Shown piece by piece: positions 21,203 through 29,547 of a DNA stretch of 36,623 nt. Numbering within the stretch: position 1 is the stretch's first letter; each line of letters begins with the position of its first letter. Source of the DNA: a virus; IMG/VR virus record IMGVR_UViG_3300042883_000343, positions 1 through 36,623 of that record; one strand, 5' to 3'. The notes below the pieces were generated by a model. The model did not search any database. It had not been told where the DNA came from and saw only the letters and a program-made list of their open reading frames with translations. Made by a program: the position numbers and the translations under genes.

Positions 21203-22533
21203 TATTTAGCTTCCTTATTCTTTTTAGCACCTCTAATAATACTTAAATAATCTGAGTCACCAGTTTGTGCAGGAGCACTTTCTTTAGGTGGGGTAGCTAA
21301 AGATTCTCTAGGAGAAGGAGTTAATCCAGCTTGTTTTGCTTGAGCAGTTGTTAATTCATCATCAAGAGCTTTTAAAAATCCCTCATAATGTTTCTTAACT
21401 TTATTTAAATTCTCAATAAGTTTTGGACCACCTAAACCAGGTTCAAGAGCTCCTAAAGAGTTTTGTAAGTATTTTAACTCTTGCACAGCTACTTGACCTA
21501 ATGCACCACCAGTAGGACTATTTTGTCTCATTTCTTGAAGCTCACCAAAACCAATCTTAGCTTTTAATTCTGTTAAATCACCTTCTGTTAAAGTATATCC
21601 TGGAGTTCCTGGAATAAATCCAGTTAGTTTCCCAACAACCCCAGTAGCATAAGGTTTTCCAGCTGAAGTAATAGCAGTGTCAATAGTTAAAAGTGTTTCA
21701 GATAAGGTATTTTGTCTTGATTTAACTAAATTAATTCCTTTTTGTAAAGCTGTAGATCTTTTTTCATATTCAATAGAACCTGGCATAGGTTTAACAACCT
21801 TATTTCCTTTATCATCAATTTCTATATCATAAGAACCTTGATTAGTTACTTTAGGAAGTAACATACCATAAACATTCTTAGCTCTAGCTTTATCTTGTGG
21901 AGTAGCATTAGGATTATTTAATGTAGCAACTGCTTGTGAGAATTGAGCATCACTAGAAAGTTTAGTAGCAATTTCATTATTAACTTCTTGTAAAGCCCTA
22001 TCTTTTTTATCTTTTAAAAGACTATTTGTAGGTTCAGCATCAAACTCTTTAGTCACTTCAGCTAAATACTCTTCTTTAATTTGAAGAGGTGATTTCTTTT
22101 CTTTATTAGCTTTAATAACTTCAGCTTTAGCTTGCTCATTAAGTTTATTAATTTCAGCCTGTTGTTTTTTCCAATCACCCATTTTATCATAACCTTCTAA
22201 CATAACTTTAGAAGCCATTTCAGGGAGGTTAGCATCAGAGAATCCTTTAGCTAATGCAGGATAAAGTAAAGTTGGATCGTTAATATCTGTACCTAACTCT
22301 TCTTGTACTCTTTGTATTGTAGCATAAACATCTGTAGCCTGTTTAATTGCAGGGTCTTCTAACCCAAATAGTTTATTAGCACCTCCAGCTAAAGCAGTGC
22401 CAATAGCAGCTCCTAAAACAGCTCTTCCACCAGCAGGGGCATAAGAAGCTATGGTCTTTGCTTGTTCTTGTTTCCTGAGAGACATTAACTCTTCAGGAGT
22501 TGGTCCAAATAAACTAGGTACGATTCCAGCCAT
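21202..22533 (-). CDS. Internal virion (ejection) protein, T7 gp15-like by position
   Basis: The 443-aa protein has a Gly/Ala-rich hydrophobic N-terminal segment (AVLGAAIGTALAGGANKLFG), then long charged helical stretches (QQAEINKLNEQAKAEVIKANKEKK). No enzymatic motif is visible. It sits between a Gly-rich virion protein and the transglycosylase protein, the place of gp15 in T7-type genomes. The assignment is by position and composition. Confidence 0.65.
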   Translation of the reverse strand: MAGIVPSLFGPTPEELMSLRKQEQAKTIASYAPAGGRAVLGAAIGTALAGGANKLFGLEDPAIKQATDVYATIQRVQEELGTDINDPTLLYPALAKGFSDANLPEMASKVMLEGYDKMGDWKKQQAEINKLNEQAKAEVIKANKEKKSPLQIKEEYLAEVTKEFDAEPTNSLLKDKKDRALQEVNNEIATKLSSDAQFSQAVATLNNPNATPQDKARAKNVYGMLLPKVTNQGSYDIEIDDKGNKVVKPMPGSIEYEKRSTALQKGINLVKSRQNTLSETLLTIDTAITSAGKPYATGVVGKLTGFIPGTPGYTLTEGDLTELKAKIGFGELQEMRQNSPTGGALGQVAVQELKYLQNSLGALEPGLGGPKLIENLNKVKKHYEGFLKALDDELTTAQAKQAGLTPSPRESLATPPKESAPAQTGDSDYLSIIRGAKKNKEAK

Positions 22534-22547
22534 GATTTTTCCTTAAA

Positions 22548-23447
22548 TTAATATCCGATTCTTAATCCACCTGAGGATGGAGCAGTACTTGTCATAGATC
22601 CACCATAACCACCTGTGGAGTAACCCCCTGCAGCAGGAGCAGAACTAAATAAACTACTTAAACCACTAGAAGCACTAGCAAATGGATTAAGAGCACTAAA
22701 ACCTGATCCAATGAGACCACCCCAAAAGCCAAGTTTATTTGCTTGGTTTTGAGCTTCAATTTGTGCATTCTGTGTATTAACATTAGTAACCATTTGACCA
22801 CCTTGTAATGATGGAGCAATTAATGGATTATTAATTTGACCAAGTTGCACACCTGTACCAAATAATGATGTAGGTAGAGCATACCCTGCTGTTTTAAGTT
22901 CATTACCTAAACCTACAAAACCAAGTCCACTTTGTAATTCTTGATTTCTAATTGCTCTAGCTCTGTCTTCAGCTGTTAAATAGATACCAGCATTAGTTTG
23001 TTCTCTTGCTTTCAATAAAGCAAATTGTTCAGGATTAATATAACCACCAGCAGTACCAGCACCATACCCAGTACGACCTTGTGAGAAAAGTGTATTAGCT
23101 AAAGAAACATTTTCTTCTTGTCTTTGTGGATCTAACCCTGCTAACACTTGATTATAATAGTTAGAGGTCATTTGACCTGTATCAAGATTAGCTGCTTGAC
23201 CAAACAGTCCTTGACCATACTTAGATACTTGATTAGCAAAGGCTTGATCTGCCCCAGTAGGGAGGTTCTTTCTAGCTTCATTTAAATAGAAGTCATAGAA
23301 TTGTTGAAGTTCAGGAGATAAAGAAGTAGTTACTGATCCTCCAGCACCACCCACAGCACTACCTGTAGTTGTAGTAATATCTGATGCCCGATAGGGGGCT
23401 ATTGTAGGAGCATCACCACCACCGAATAAATCTGAGAAAAAACCCAT
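22548..23447 (-). CDS. Internal virion protein, gp14-like by position
   Basis: The 299-aa protein begins MGFFSDLFGGGDAP, is Gly/Ser/Ala-rich, has a central Gln/Asn-rich helical region (NTQNAQIEAQNQANKLGFWG) and a low-complexity Gly/Ser tail (AAGGYSTGGYGGSM). Such short ejection proteins form part of the trans-envelope channel in T7-type phages. There is no catalytic motif. Position between the acetyltransferase-like gene and the 443-aa protein supports the call. Confidence 0.6.
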   Translation of the reverse strand: MGFFSDLFGGGDAPTIAPYRASDITTTTGSAVGGAGGSVTTSLSPELQQFYDFYLNEARKNLPTGADQAFANQVSKYGQGLFGQAANLDTGQMTSNYYNQVLAGLDPQRQEENVSLANTLFSQGRTGYGAGTAGGYINPEQFALLKAREQTNAGIYLTAEDRARAIRNQELQSGLGFVGLGNELKTAGYALPTSLFGTGVQLGQINNPLIAPSLQGGQMVTNVNTQNAQIEAQNQANKLGFWGGLIGSGFSALNPFASASSGLSSLFSSAPAAGGYSTGGYGGSMTSTAPSSGGLRIGY

Positions 23448-23448
23448 A

Positions 23449-23808
23449 TTAAACCTCTGTCTTTATAAAATTAATAATATTTTCATTTCTACTTACTTCC
23501 TTAAACCCAAGTCTTTCTACAAACTCTTTTGTTTCAGGAAAAGTAGATGTTTCAACTCTTCCATATTTTAATACTATATTCTTAACCAACCTCTTGTACA
23601 TCTTCATTGGAAACCACTTACCTTTATACTCAGGAAGACATCCACATTGTATTCTATTACCTTTTATTACAAATAAAGCAATTGTTTCATTATTACGATA
23701 AACTGGGTAATATTCCCAAGTTAAAGCTTCTTCTAAAAACTTCTTTTTACCTTCTTTAGGACTTCCATATATTCTATATAGAAGATTTACATACTCTATC
23801 TTACTCAT
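23449..23808 (-). CDS. GNAT-like protein in the virion block, 119 aa
   Basis: The C-terminal RVETSTFPETKEFVERLGFKEVS matches the end of GNAT acetyltransferases, and ETIALFVIKGNRIQCGCLPEY resembles their central beta-strands. The classic acetyl-CoA P-loop (R/Q-x-x-G-x-G/A) is not evident, so activity is doubtful. T7-type phages often carry a small gp13-like gene at this place. I chose ATG at 23808 (MSKIEYVNLL), which overlaps the collar-protein stop, over one at 23829 without a ribosome site. Confidence 0.6.
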   Translation of the reverse strand: MSKIEYVNLLYRIYGSPKEGKKKFLEEALTWEYYPVYRNNETIALFVIKGNRIQCGCLPEYKGKWFPMKMYKRLVKNIVLKYGRVETSTFPETKEFVERLGFKEVSRNENIINFIKTEV

Positions 23809-24467
23809 TAACTCTTCATAATGTAACATAAAGCATAGTACGGAGGTAAGTTAGCATTAGTTCCGCTTACACCTTCTGTACTATTTGCTACAGTAATTCC
23901 TGTAGTTGCTGAACCAATAGTTAAAGTATCATTTCTCCAGTTTGAACCAGAATTACTACCATTTGCACCAGCAGTAGCTCTCAAGAAACTTGTGCTTGGT
24001 GTTGGTGTATGAGTATGACCAGGGTCTGTAACAGTAGCAGTATGAGTATGACTTACAACAACTGCATTTGCACTACCACCTGTTGCACCTACAGCATAAG
24101 TAGAACCAGCACCTATAACAAACCTATCTCTTAAATCAGGAGTACCACTTGTACCATTACATAATAACCAACCACCTGGAATAGTAGCTGAAGATCCTGA
24201 CCAAATAATAATACCACCTGATGGAAAAAGAATATTATTAACAAAAGCAGTTGTTGCAAGTTGAGTTGTATTAGTTCCTGCTGTTGCTGTTGGAGCTGTA
24301 GGAACACCTGAAAAAGCAGGAGAAGCTAAATCAGCTTTAGTATTTACAGCAGTTTGTAAGGCATTAAACTCAGTATCAAACTCTGAACCTTTAATAATCT
24401 TTCCTGAATCAGTTTCAGGTAAAGAATCTTTAGCAAGAAAGTTGGTGGTTTTGGTATAGTTAGACAT
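23808..24467 (-). CDS. Phage tail collar domain protein
   Basis: The 219-aa protein has an N-terminal segment (KIIKGSEFDTEFNALQTAV), a stem with APTATAGTNTTQLATTAFVN and a collar domain (PSGGIIIWSGSSATIPGGWL then TPDLRDRFVIGAG). His-x-His pairs in VSHTHTATVTDPGHTHT probably bind metal at the fibre tip. It ends NLPPYYALCYIMKS, the usual collar-domain end. It may be a short tail fibre, possibly host-binding. Its start and stop overlap both neighbours. Confidence 0.85.
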   Translation of the reverse strand: MSNYTKTTNFLAKDSLPETDSGKIIKGSEFDTEFNALQTAVNTKADLASPAFSGVPTAPTATAGTNTTQLATTAFVNNILFPSGGIIIWSGSSATIPGGWLLCNGTSGTPDLRDRFVIGAGSTYAVGATGGSANAVVVSHTHTATVTDPGHTHTPTPSTSFLRATAGANGSNSGSNWRNDTLTIGSATTGITVANSTEGVSGTNANLPPYYALCYIMKS

Positions 24468-26506
24468 TATAAAATTTTCCCTGTTTTAAGATAGACATCT
24501 ATTTTTTGTATTGACACTGGATTATCATTTACTGTAGCTTCAACTCCAAATTGAATTACTTTGCCTGATCCTGATAATGGCATAGAAATTGAATTAACAC
24601 CAATACCTGCTGAGGCATATTTACTAATATTATATTTAGCTGTTGTATTAAATTTGGAAAATGTTTTAGTACCTAAGTTTTGTACAATAGTGACTGACTG
24701 AGGATTTAATGTATAGTCATATCCATACTTAAATACAAAGTCTTGATCTCCACTACCAATAACAACTAAGTTAGCTTTTTTAAGCATTTTCTCTTGTGTT
24801 GGTGCACCTAAATCTGAGTTAGATGTATAATAACTAAATGTATAACTAGCAGTGTTATCTAAATAACCTGTATATTCTGCCATACCATTTGCTACACCTA
24901 GAATAAGTTTTCTATCTTCTGTACTACAAAACGCTTTATAAGTTATACCAGCATTATTATTCCAAATAGTAGTTCTTGCTGCCCCATTTTGTAATATGTT
25001 TCTAAGATCAAAATAAACCATTGTCTTAGAACCTGGAAAAGTAATTAGATAAAAAGCATCTCTTTCAAAATAAATACTCTTTACATTAGTTAAAGTTTCT
25101 ACAGTAAGAAAGCTAACTAAGTCATCTCTAATATTAAGAGAGAGTTCACGCAGTGGCATAGAGTTCTCTTGTACAGTTCTATTGAAACTTCTAACACCAC
25201 TCTTAGATAAGAACACTAAGTCATTACCTGTATTTTGTACTGAATCTCTAGCAATACATCCAACACCTTTAATAGTATCAGCTAATGTCATTGTTGTAGG
25301 GTCATTAGCACCTTGATAAACTACAATGTTATTCTTACAGAATATAACTAAATATTTATTATGTTGAGCAATAGATACAATTTCATCATTCTGTCCAACA
25401 ACACCACCAATATCTAATAAACCACTTCCTGCTCCTGTAAAATGAGCACCATCTAGTAGTTTACTATAAAATACAGTTGTTTTATTATCTGTTAGTCCAC
25501 CAACCCATATTCTACCAAAAGAGGCTAATACACAATCAGGGTCAAATGTAGTTACTCCAGTTGGAGCAGTTCCATAATCTGTGCCAACTCTTTGGAATAC
25601 AAAAGGACCACTATGACCACCTTCTCTATATACAAGGAAAGGATTACCTGACTGAGCAGCAAAAGCATAAGATTCTGCAGCTGCACCACTACCTTCAGGA
25701 AGAGCAGCCCACTGCCATCTATTTCCTGTAAAGTTAGGTTGAGTACTTAATGCTACAGGACCACCTGAATCTGCACCAAATACATATTTTCTAGTAAGGC
25801 TAGTTGTTGTACTACTAGCATATAATTTACCATCACCTGATGATAAATAACTAATAGATCCACCAATTGTTTTAAATTCAAATATAGACTCTAAATAACT
25901 ACCTGTAGTAAGATCATTAGAAGCAGTTGTTGGTCTATATATTGTTACATTACCACTAGTAGTTCCACTAGTTCCATGAGTAATTGTAAATGTATTTGCT
26001 GTAACTGCTGTAATTGCAAAGGCACCATCTGCAGCAGTACCTGAAGTAAAGTCTAAATAAACTGTATCACCTACTGATAGACCATGTGCAGTTGCTGTTA
26101 CTGTAACTACTGCCGCTGCTCTAGCATAAGTACCTGAGATACCATTTCTTGTTTGTGATGCACTAACAGTATATGTACCAGTTCCACCAGTACCTGTACC
26201 TAAAGCTGTAATTGTAGTTCCTGCAGTAATACCAGTACCTGACAATATAGTACCAATAGATAATGTACCTGAGGTAATTGAATGTACAGTCATTGTAGTA
26301 GTAGTAATAGAAGCTGTAAATACAGCATTAATAGGATCTGTTAAAAGATCCCAACCTTTTCTAGCACCTAAACGACCATATTTGTCAATAATACAGTTAT
26401 TAGCAACAGTAGCATAACCACTCTCAAGAGTAACCCCTGAATCTTGGGTATTTAAACCCATGAATCCAGGAGCTGTTATACTAGTGGTTTTTAATGGACC
26501 AGCCAT
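24467..26506 (-). CDS. Tail tubular protein B (nozzle), T7 gp12 type
   Basis: The N-terminus ([20 protein letters not shown]) and [15 protein letters not shown] are typical for gp12-type nozzle proteins of marine T7-like phages. An inserted Thr/Gly-rich region at about residues 60-190 ([20 protein letters not shown] and similar) looks like an added beta-domain. [20 protein letters not shown] and [20 protein letters not shown] are beta-propeller-like repeats. The 679 aa compare with 794 in T7. It follows tail tubular protein A with a 1-nt overlap. Confidence 0.85.
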   Translation of the reverse strand: MAGPLKTTSITAPGFMGLNTQDSGVTLESGYATVANNCIIDKYGRLGARKGWDLLTDPINAVFTASITTTTMTVHSITSGTLSIGTILSGTGITAGTTITALGTGTGGTGTYTVSASQTRNGISGTYARAAAVVTVTATAHGLSVGDTVYLDFTSGTAADGAFAITAVTANTFTITHGTSGTTSGNVTIYRPTTASNDLTTGSYLESIFEFKTIGGSISYLSSGDGKLYASSTTTSLTRKYVFGADSGGPVALSTQPNFTGNRWQWAALPEGSGAAAESYAFAAQSGNPFLVYREGGHSGPFVFQRVGTDYGTAPTGVTTFDPDCVLASFGRIWVGGLTDNKTTVFYSKLLDGAHFTGAGSGLLDIGGVVGQNDEIVSIAQHNKYLVIFCKNNIVVYQGANDPTTMTLADTIKGVGCIARDSVQNTGNDLVFLSKSGVRSFNRTVQENSMPLRELSLNIRDDLVSFLTVETLTNVKSIYFERDAFYLITFPGSKTMVYFDLRNILQNGAARTTIWNNNAGITYKAFCSTEDRKLILGVANGMAEYTGYLDNTASYTFSYYTSNSDLGAPTQEKMLKKANLVVIGSGDQDFVFKYGYDYTLNPQSVTIVQNLGTKTFSKFNTTAKYNISKYASAGIGVNSISMPLSGSGKVIQFGVEATVNDNPVSIQKIDVYLKTGKIL

Positions 26507-27147
26507 TAACTAGGGTACCAAACTGTTTCGTCAGGTCTATGCCCTGCTTCTATAGCAATATAGTCAGCAAGCATACTTCTGAAGCGTTGTTCTTGTTCCA
26601 TAAATCCACCATCTTCACCTCGTTCAGAGATAGCCCTAGCTAGTGTTCCTTCAATAACTAAAGGTGCAGGAATTTGTAAAACATCAGTAGCAAGTACTAA
26701 ATCAGCTTGTGGAAGGATAACATTAAATCTTAAATCATAAATACCATCAGGTATAGGGAATACATCAACTTGTGTGTCACCATTTGCATCTACACCATTA
26801 AAGTTGTAGTAAGCTGGAGCAGCTTTTTGGACAGTAGCCATAAGAAACTGTCTATCAAACCAAGAACCTGGTCTACTTTCTATATAAGTATTAGTTGTAT
26901 CATTAATAACATCTAATACTCTAAATCTAGTTCCAGTGCCAGTTAAGACATAATTAAATAAGTCAGGGGCAGTGGTAGCAGTTAAAGTTGTACGAAGAGC
27001 ACTCCAATTCCATGAGTTTTCAACATCTCGTTTAACTTCATTAACTAAGTCTGCAATAAGCGTAGAATAGGTATTAACAGTAAGAGATTCAACCTCTTGC
27101 TCCCTAAGCCTTCTTAAAACCCTATTGACAATTTGTAAGTAAGTCAT
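26506..27147 (-). CDS. Tail tubular protein A (gatekeeper), T7 gp11 type
   Basis: The 213-aa protein begins [19 protein letters not shown], then [19 protein letters not shown], a pattern characteristic of gp11-type adaptor proteins that link portal and nozzle. Length is close to T7 gp11 (196 aa). It is the first gene after promoter P3, with GGGAA upstream of the ATG. Confidence 0.88.
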   Translation of the reverse strand: MTYLQIVNRVLRRLREQEVESLTVNTYSTLIADLVNEVKRDVENSWNWSALRTTLTATTAPDLFNYVLTGTGTRFRVLDVINDTTNTYIESRPGSWFDRQFLMATVQKAAPAYYNFNGVDANGDTQVDVFPIPDGIYDLRFNVILPQADLVLATDVLQIPAPLVIEGTLARAISERGEDGGFMEQEQRFRSMLADYIAIEAGHRPDETVWYPS

Positions 27148-27173
27148 GTATTATTTTCCCAGTGTATATAACA

Positions 27174-27202
27174 ATTATACCATAAGAATGGCTATTTGTC
27201 AA
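27174..27202 (-). promoter_or_regulatory. Late promoter P3 (sigma70 consensus), tail block
   Basis: On the minus strand the -35 is TTGACA (27202-27197) and the -10 is TATAAT (27179-27174), with a 17-nt spacer. It shares the 15-nt string TATAATTGTTATATA with P1 and P2, while the spacer is unrelated. It starts transcription of the tail and ejection genes. Confidence 0.85.
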
Positions 27203-27210
27203 CTAATTTA

Positions 27211-27480
27211 TTACCATTTAACCTTATCAGCCCAATATGCTGCACTCATCTTACCTTTAGCTATATTCTTAGCGTGCCTTGCTTTAAAAGACTTCTGTCT
27301 AGCTTTCTCTGCATCTGTTTTAGGGGCAGAACCTGCACCACTAACACCTTGCTGACCAAACCTAATAAGCTTCTCTGTTTCACCTACTTTAGCTAATACA
27401 GCATGGCTCTTTGTAGGATGAGAGGGAGTCTTCTTAGGTTTGTTATAACCAGCAAATGTTTCTTTACCTTTTTTAATCAT
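27211..27480 (-). CDS. Conserved small phage protein, 89 aa
   Basis: The protein is basic, with KPKKTPSHPTKSHAVLAK, KLIRFGQQGV and a C-terminal FKARHAKNIAKGKMSAAYWA. This pattern is widespread in marine phages; I know no function, but abundance near structural genes suggests a virion or DNA-binding component. The start overlaps the upstream stop as ATGA. Confidence 0.75.
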   Translation of the reverse strand: MIKKGKETFAGYNKPKKTPSHPTKSHAVLAKVGETEKLIRFGQQGVSGAGSAPKTDAEKARQKSFKARHAKNIAKGKMSAAYWADKVKW

Positions 27481-27629
27481 TTCTTTTTAGCCGTCTTTAA
27501 TGATTGTTTAAACGCTTTAGCAGTAGGAGCACCTTTAGCCCCTACCTTACGCATCTTTTCACCTGAACCCGCTTTAATTCGGGCTCGTTTAGCATTAATG
27601 TTAGCGTATAATCCTAGTTTAGTAGCCAC
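27477..27629 (-). CDS. Small basic phage protein with GTG start, 50 aa
   Basis: I place the start at GTG 27629, giving MATKLGLYANINAKRARIKA and then GEKMRKVGAKGAPTAKAFKQ. The longer in-frame ORF upstream is a shadow of the 44-aa gene in another frame. The G-L-Y/W-A-N-I-x-A-K-R layout is common in small structural-region genes of T7-like phages. It is extremely Lys/Arg-rich, so DNA binding or packaging with the genome is possible. It overlaps neighbours by 11 and 4 nt. Confidence 0.65.
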   Translation of the reverse strand: MATKLGLYANINAKRARIKAGSGEKMRKVGAKGAPTAKAFKQSLKTAKKK

Positions 27630-27753
27630 GCTTTGCACCAGCTTTTTTAACAGGCTTAGCAGCCATTTTTTTACCAGTTTTCTTTGCATATTCTTTAGCT
27701 TCTTTTTTACCTTTTGAAGTGTAAGCAAACTTCTTCATTCCGACCATTGGCAT
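27619..27753 (-). CDS. Small Lys-rich phage protein, 44 aa
   Basis: The ATG at 27753 has AAGGA 8 nt upstream. The protein starts MPMVGMKKFAYTSKGKKEAK and continues EYAKKTGKK; the M-P-x-V-G-x-x-K-F-x-Y-T pattern occurs in many podophages. A frame-shifted longer ORF hides it. It is a likely minor virion or DNA-associated protein; the function is not known. Confidence 0.7.
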   Translation of the reverse strand: MPMVGMKKFAYTSKGKKEAKEYAKKTGKKMAAKPVKKAGAKRGY

Positions 27754-27765
27754 AATATTTTCCTT

Positions 27766-28200
27766 TTAGTTAAAGTTTCTTTTACCTTTATTATCTATAA
27801 TTAAGGCTTGTTTCCTTGGGGTACTGCCTTTAACAGTTGGAATAGATATGTGTACCCAACTATCAAATTCTAATATGACCTGATCGTAAGGAAGATCAGC
27901 AGTAACAATGGCTCTAACCACAGCATCAGGAGACATTCCTTTGACATTAAAGTCAGCTGCACACCCCTCACAATGTTGAGATGTTTTAGATCCGCCCACT
28001 GATTCATTAACTTCCTTTGATCTATATCCTGAACTTATGGATATGGGTTTATTAACTACTTTACGGACTTGTTCTAAAAATAAAGCAAGTCTTTCTAAAT
28101 TATCTTTTACTTTAGCAGAGGGTGTATTATCTACTCCTCTTCTTGATGCTACTTGACTAAATGTAAGTTCTTCTAAACTAAAGTTAGGAGTTAGTTTCAT
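27766..28200 (-). CDS. Endolysin, M15-type D-Ala-D-Ala carboxypeptidase
   Basis: The 144-aa zinc peptidase shows the M15 metal ligands in SGGYR-like SISSGYRSKEVN, SQHCEGCAADFNV (His and Asp) and WVHISI (His). It would cleave peptidoglycan cross-links at lysis. No signal peptide is seen, so it depends on the holin encoded just upstream; the genes overlap as ATGA. Length is typical for phage M15 endolysins. Confidence 0.88.
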   Translation of the reverse strand: MKLTPNFSLEELTFSQVASRRGVDNTPSAKVKDNLERLALFLEQVRKVVNKPISISSGYRSKEVNESVGGSKTSQHCEGCAADFNVKGMSPDAVVRAIVTADLPYDQVILEFDSWVHISIPTVKGSTPRKQALIIDNKGKRNFN

Positions 28201-28562
28201 TTCTTCTTAATATAGAACAAACTGCGTTCTCCAAAGAGATAGAATCCAACTGCACTAGCAAAGTTATCTACTTCAGGAGTTGCTGTACCATTAAGGTGCA
28301 TAATAACCCATGTAGAAAGCACAAGAAGCCCTATGATAGGTCGCATTAATCTAACTATGGCTTCTACCCAAGGGTAAGATGGATTACCTCCACCTGCTTC
28401 ATTCATTACTTTAAAGAACTCTAAGTCAATAGATTTCATTTGAGCATATTGTTCTATAGTAGCTGGTTTAAACACATCAGGAGCTATAAACTTATTGATT
28501 AGGGATTTACCTAAGTCAACAGCTAAAGGTCCTAATGCTGCTAATAGTGTAATTGGATCCAT
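28197..28562 (-). CDS. Holin, Holin_3TMs family
   Basis: The 121-aa protein has an N-terminal amphipathic/hydrophobic segment (ITLLAALGPLAVDLGKSLIN), a polar helix, then YPWVEAIVRLMRPIIGLLVLS and a last segment FASAVGFYLFGERSL. The W-x-E-A-x-x-R-x-x-R-P motif and layout match the three-helix holin family. It would open the inner membrane for the M15 endolysin encoded by the overlapping gene. Confidence 0.8.
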   Translation of the reverse strand: MDPITLLAALGPLAVDLGKSLINKFIAPDVFKPATIEQYAQMKSIDLEFFKVMNEAGGGNPSYPWVEAIVRLMRPIIGLLVLSTWVIMHLNGTATPEVDNFASAVGFYLFGERSLFYIKKK

Positions 28563-28900
28563 TAAAATTCCTCTAAATTAAAGTTATACTCTTCACAAAC
28601 TATTTTAGAATATTTTTTAAACTTAACTGAGTGCTTATCATAATCTGTATGTCCACTATTCCATAGCATACAATGGACCATTTCGTGCATAAGGGTCTCA
28701 GATACTTTTAAAAAAGAATCATTAGCAACATCTACTTCTATTCTTGTAGGGTAAGTGTGAAAGTACCCTAACACTTCTCCCTTTGTATCCATAACTCCAA
28801 AGCCCACTTTATGAGGTGCTGGCATTGGGTACAGATTAAAGGGTGGTAGTTTAACAAAACAGGCATAGAGTTTACGCAAGTTTTGTTTAGTTAATAACAT
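28562..28900 (-). CDS. SprT-like zinc metalloprotease, 112 aa
   Basis: A zinc-protease motif H-E-x-x-H is clear in LMHEMVHCMLW (about residues 77-87), followed by a downstream His-containing HTDYDKHSVKFKKY, as in SprT-like proteins. The N-terminal half is beta-like. It lies between the small coiled-coil membrane protein gene and the holin gene, overlapping the latter by 1 nt. A role in lysis or in processing virion proteins is suggested by context only. Confidence 0.75.
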   Translation of the reverse strand: MLLTKQNLRKLYACFVKLPPFNLYPMPAPHKVGFGVMDTKGEVLGYFHTYPTRIEVDVANDSFLKVSETLMHEMVHCMLWNSGHTDYDKHSVKFKKYSKIVCEEYNFNLEEF

Positions 28901-29068
28901 TTACTTAGCTAAATGTACAAACTGGGTTAAAAGAAATATAATAACAAAGCCTGCTGTACCTAAAAGAATTTGTTCTAACCTTTTAAGACGAGCATTAATC
29001 TGTTCATAACGAAGGGCACAAACCTCTTCATGTGTTGATAGCCTTGCTTCTACATCTGTCTTAACCAT
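28901..29068 (-). CDS. Coiled-coil membrane protein of the lysis cassette, 55 aa
   Basis: An N-terminal heptad-like helix (ARLSTHEEVCALRYEQINAR) is followed by LKRLEQ and a C-terminal membrane span (AGFVIIFLLTQFV). The layout matches small XhlA-like or haemolysin-type phage lysis accessories. The stop is directly followed by the SprT-like start. It could tune holin timing. The gene is too short for usual ORF cut-offs but fits exactly between its neighbours. Confidence 0.7.
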   Translation of the reverse strand: MVKTDVEARLSTHEEVCALRYEQINARLKRLEQILLGTAGFVIIFLLTQFVHLAK

Positions 29069-29070
29069 TA

Positions 29071-29535
29071 CTAACTCCAATTTTGATTATTAAGCACTGT
29101 AATTAGTTCTTCTACAGTTGTTGTACCATTAATGTCAACTTCTAATCTATTTGACTCTGTGACAATTTGTGTGCGTTTTAGAGTGATTTCTGAAGGTATT
29201 TCTACATTACGTTCAGCTTTACGAATAATATACCAATCTGTAGCGTTAAGTAGTTTACCTGCTGTGTCTTTAACTTGAGCTACAAATTGACTTTTAAGTC
29301 CTTTAGTTGTAGAACCATCTTCTTCAAGTTTATCTTCAAGGGCTTTAGGGTTGTTTATATCACCATCCCAATAGAATCTATCATCAGCACGAACAACATC
29401 TGCTACCCATGTGATACCAATAGCTAGTTTTTGTTCTTCTGTAGAAGTGTTAAGCCATTGTGGTGGGTATTGTGTTCCATTAGCATCATAAAAGGAGGTA
29501 CCCTCTGCTAATCTATTTCCGTTTAGTAAAAACAT
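29071..29535 (-). CDS. Probable tail fibre accessory/structural protein, 154 aa
   Basis: The N-terminal part has ANGTQYPPQWLNTSTEEQKLAI, a pattern found in structural or fibre-assembly proteins of marine phages. The central part reads ADDRFYWDGD. The C-terminal half contains KDTAGKLLNATDWYIIRKAE, a layout typical of tail-fibre chaperone-like (DUF4376-type) proteins. It directly follows the 790-aa fibre gene, which supports a role in fibre assembly or as an attached subunit. Confidence 0.65.
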   Translation of the reverse strand: MFLLNGNRLAEGTSFYDANGTQYPPQWLNTSTEEQKLAIGITWVADVVRADDRFYWDGDINNPKALEDKLEEDGSTTKGLKSQFVAQVKDTAGKLLNATDWYIIRKAERNVEIPSEITLKRTQIVTESNRLEVDINGTTTVEELITVLNNQNWS

Positions 29536-29547
29536 AGTTTTCTCCTG

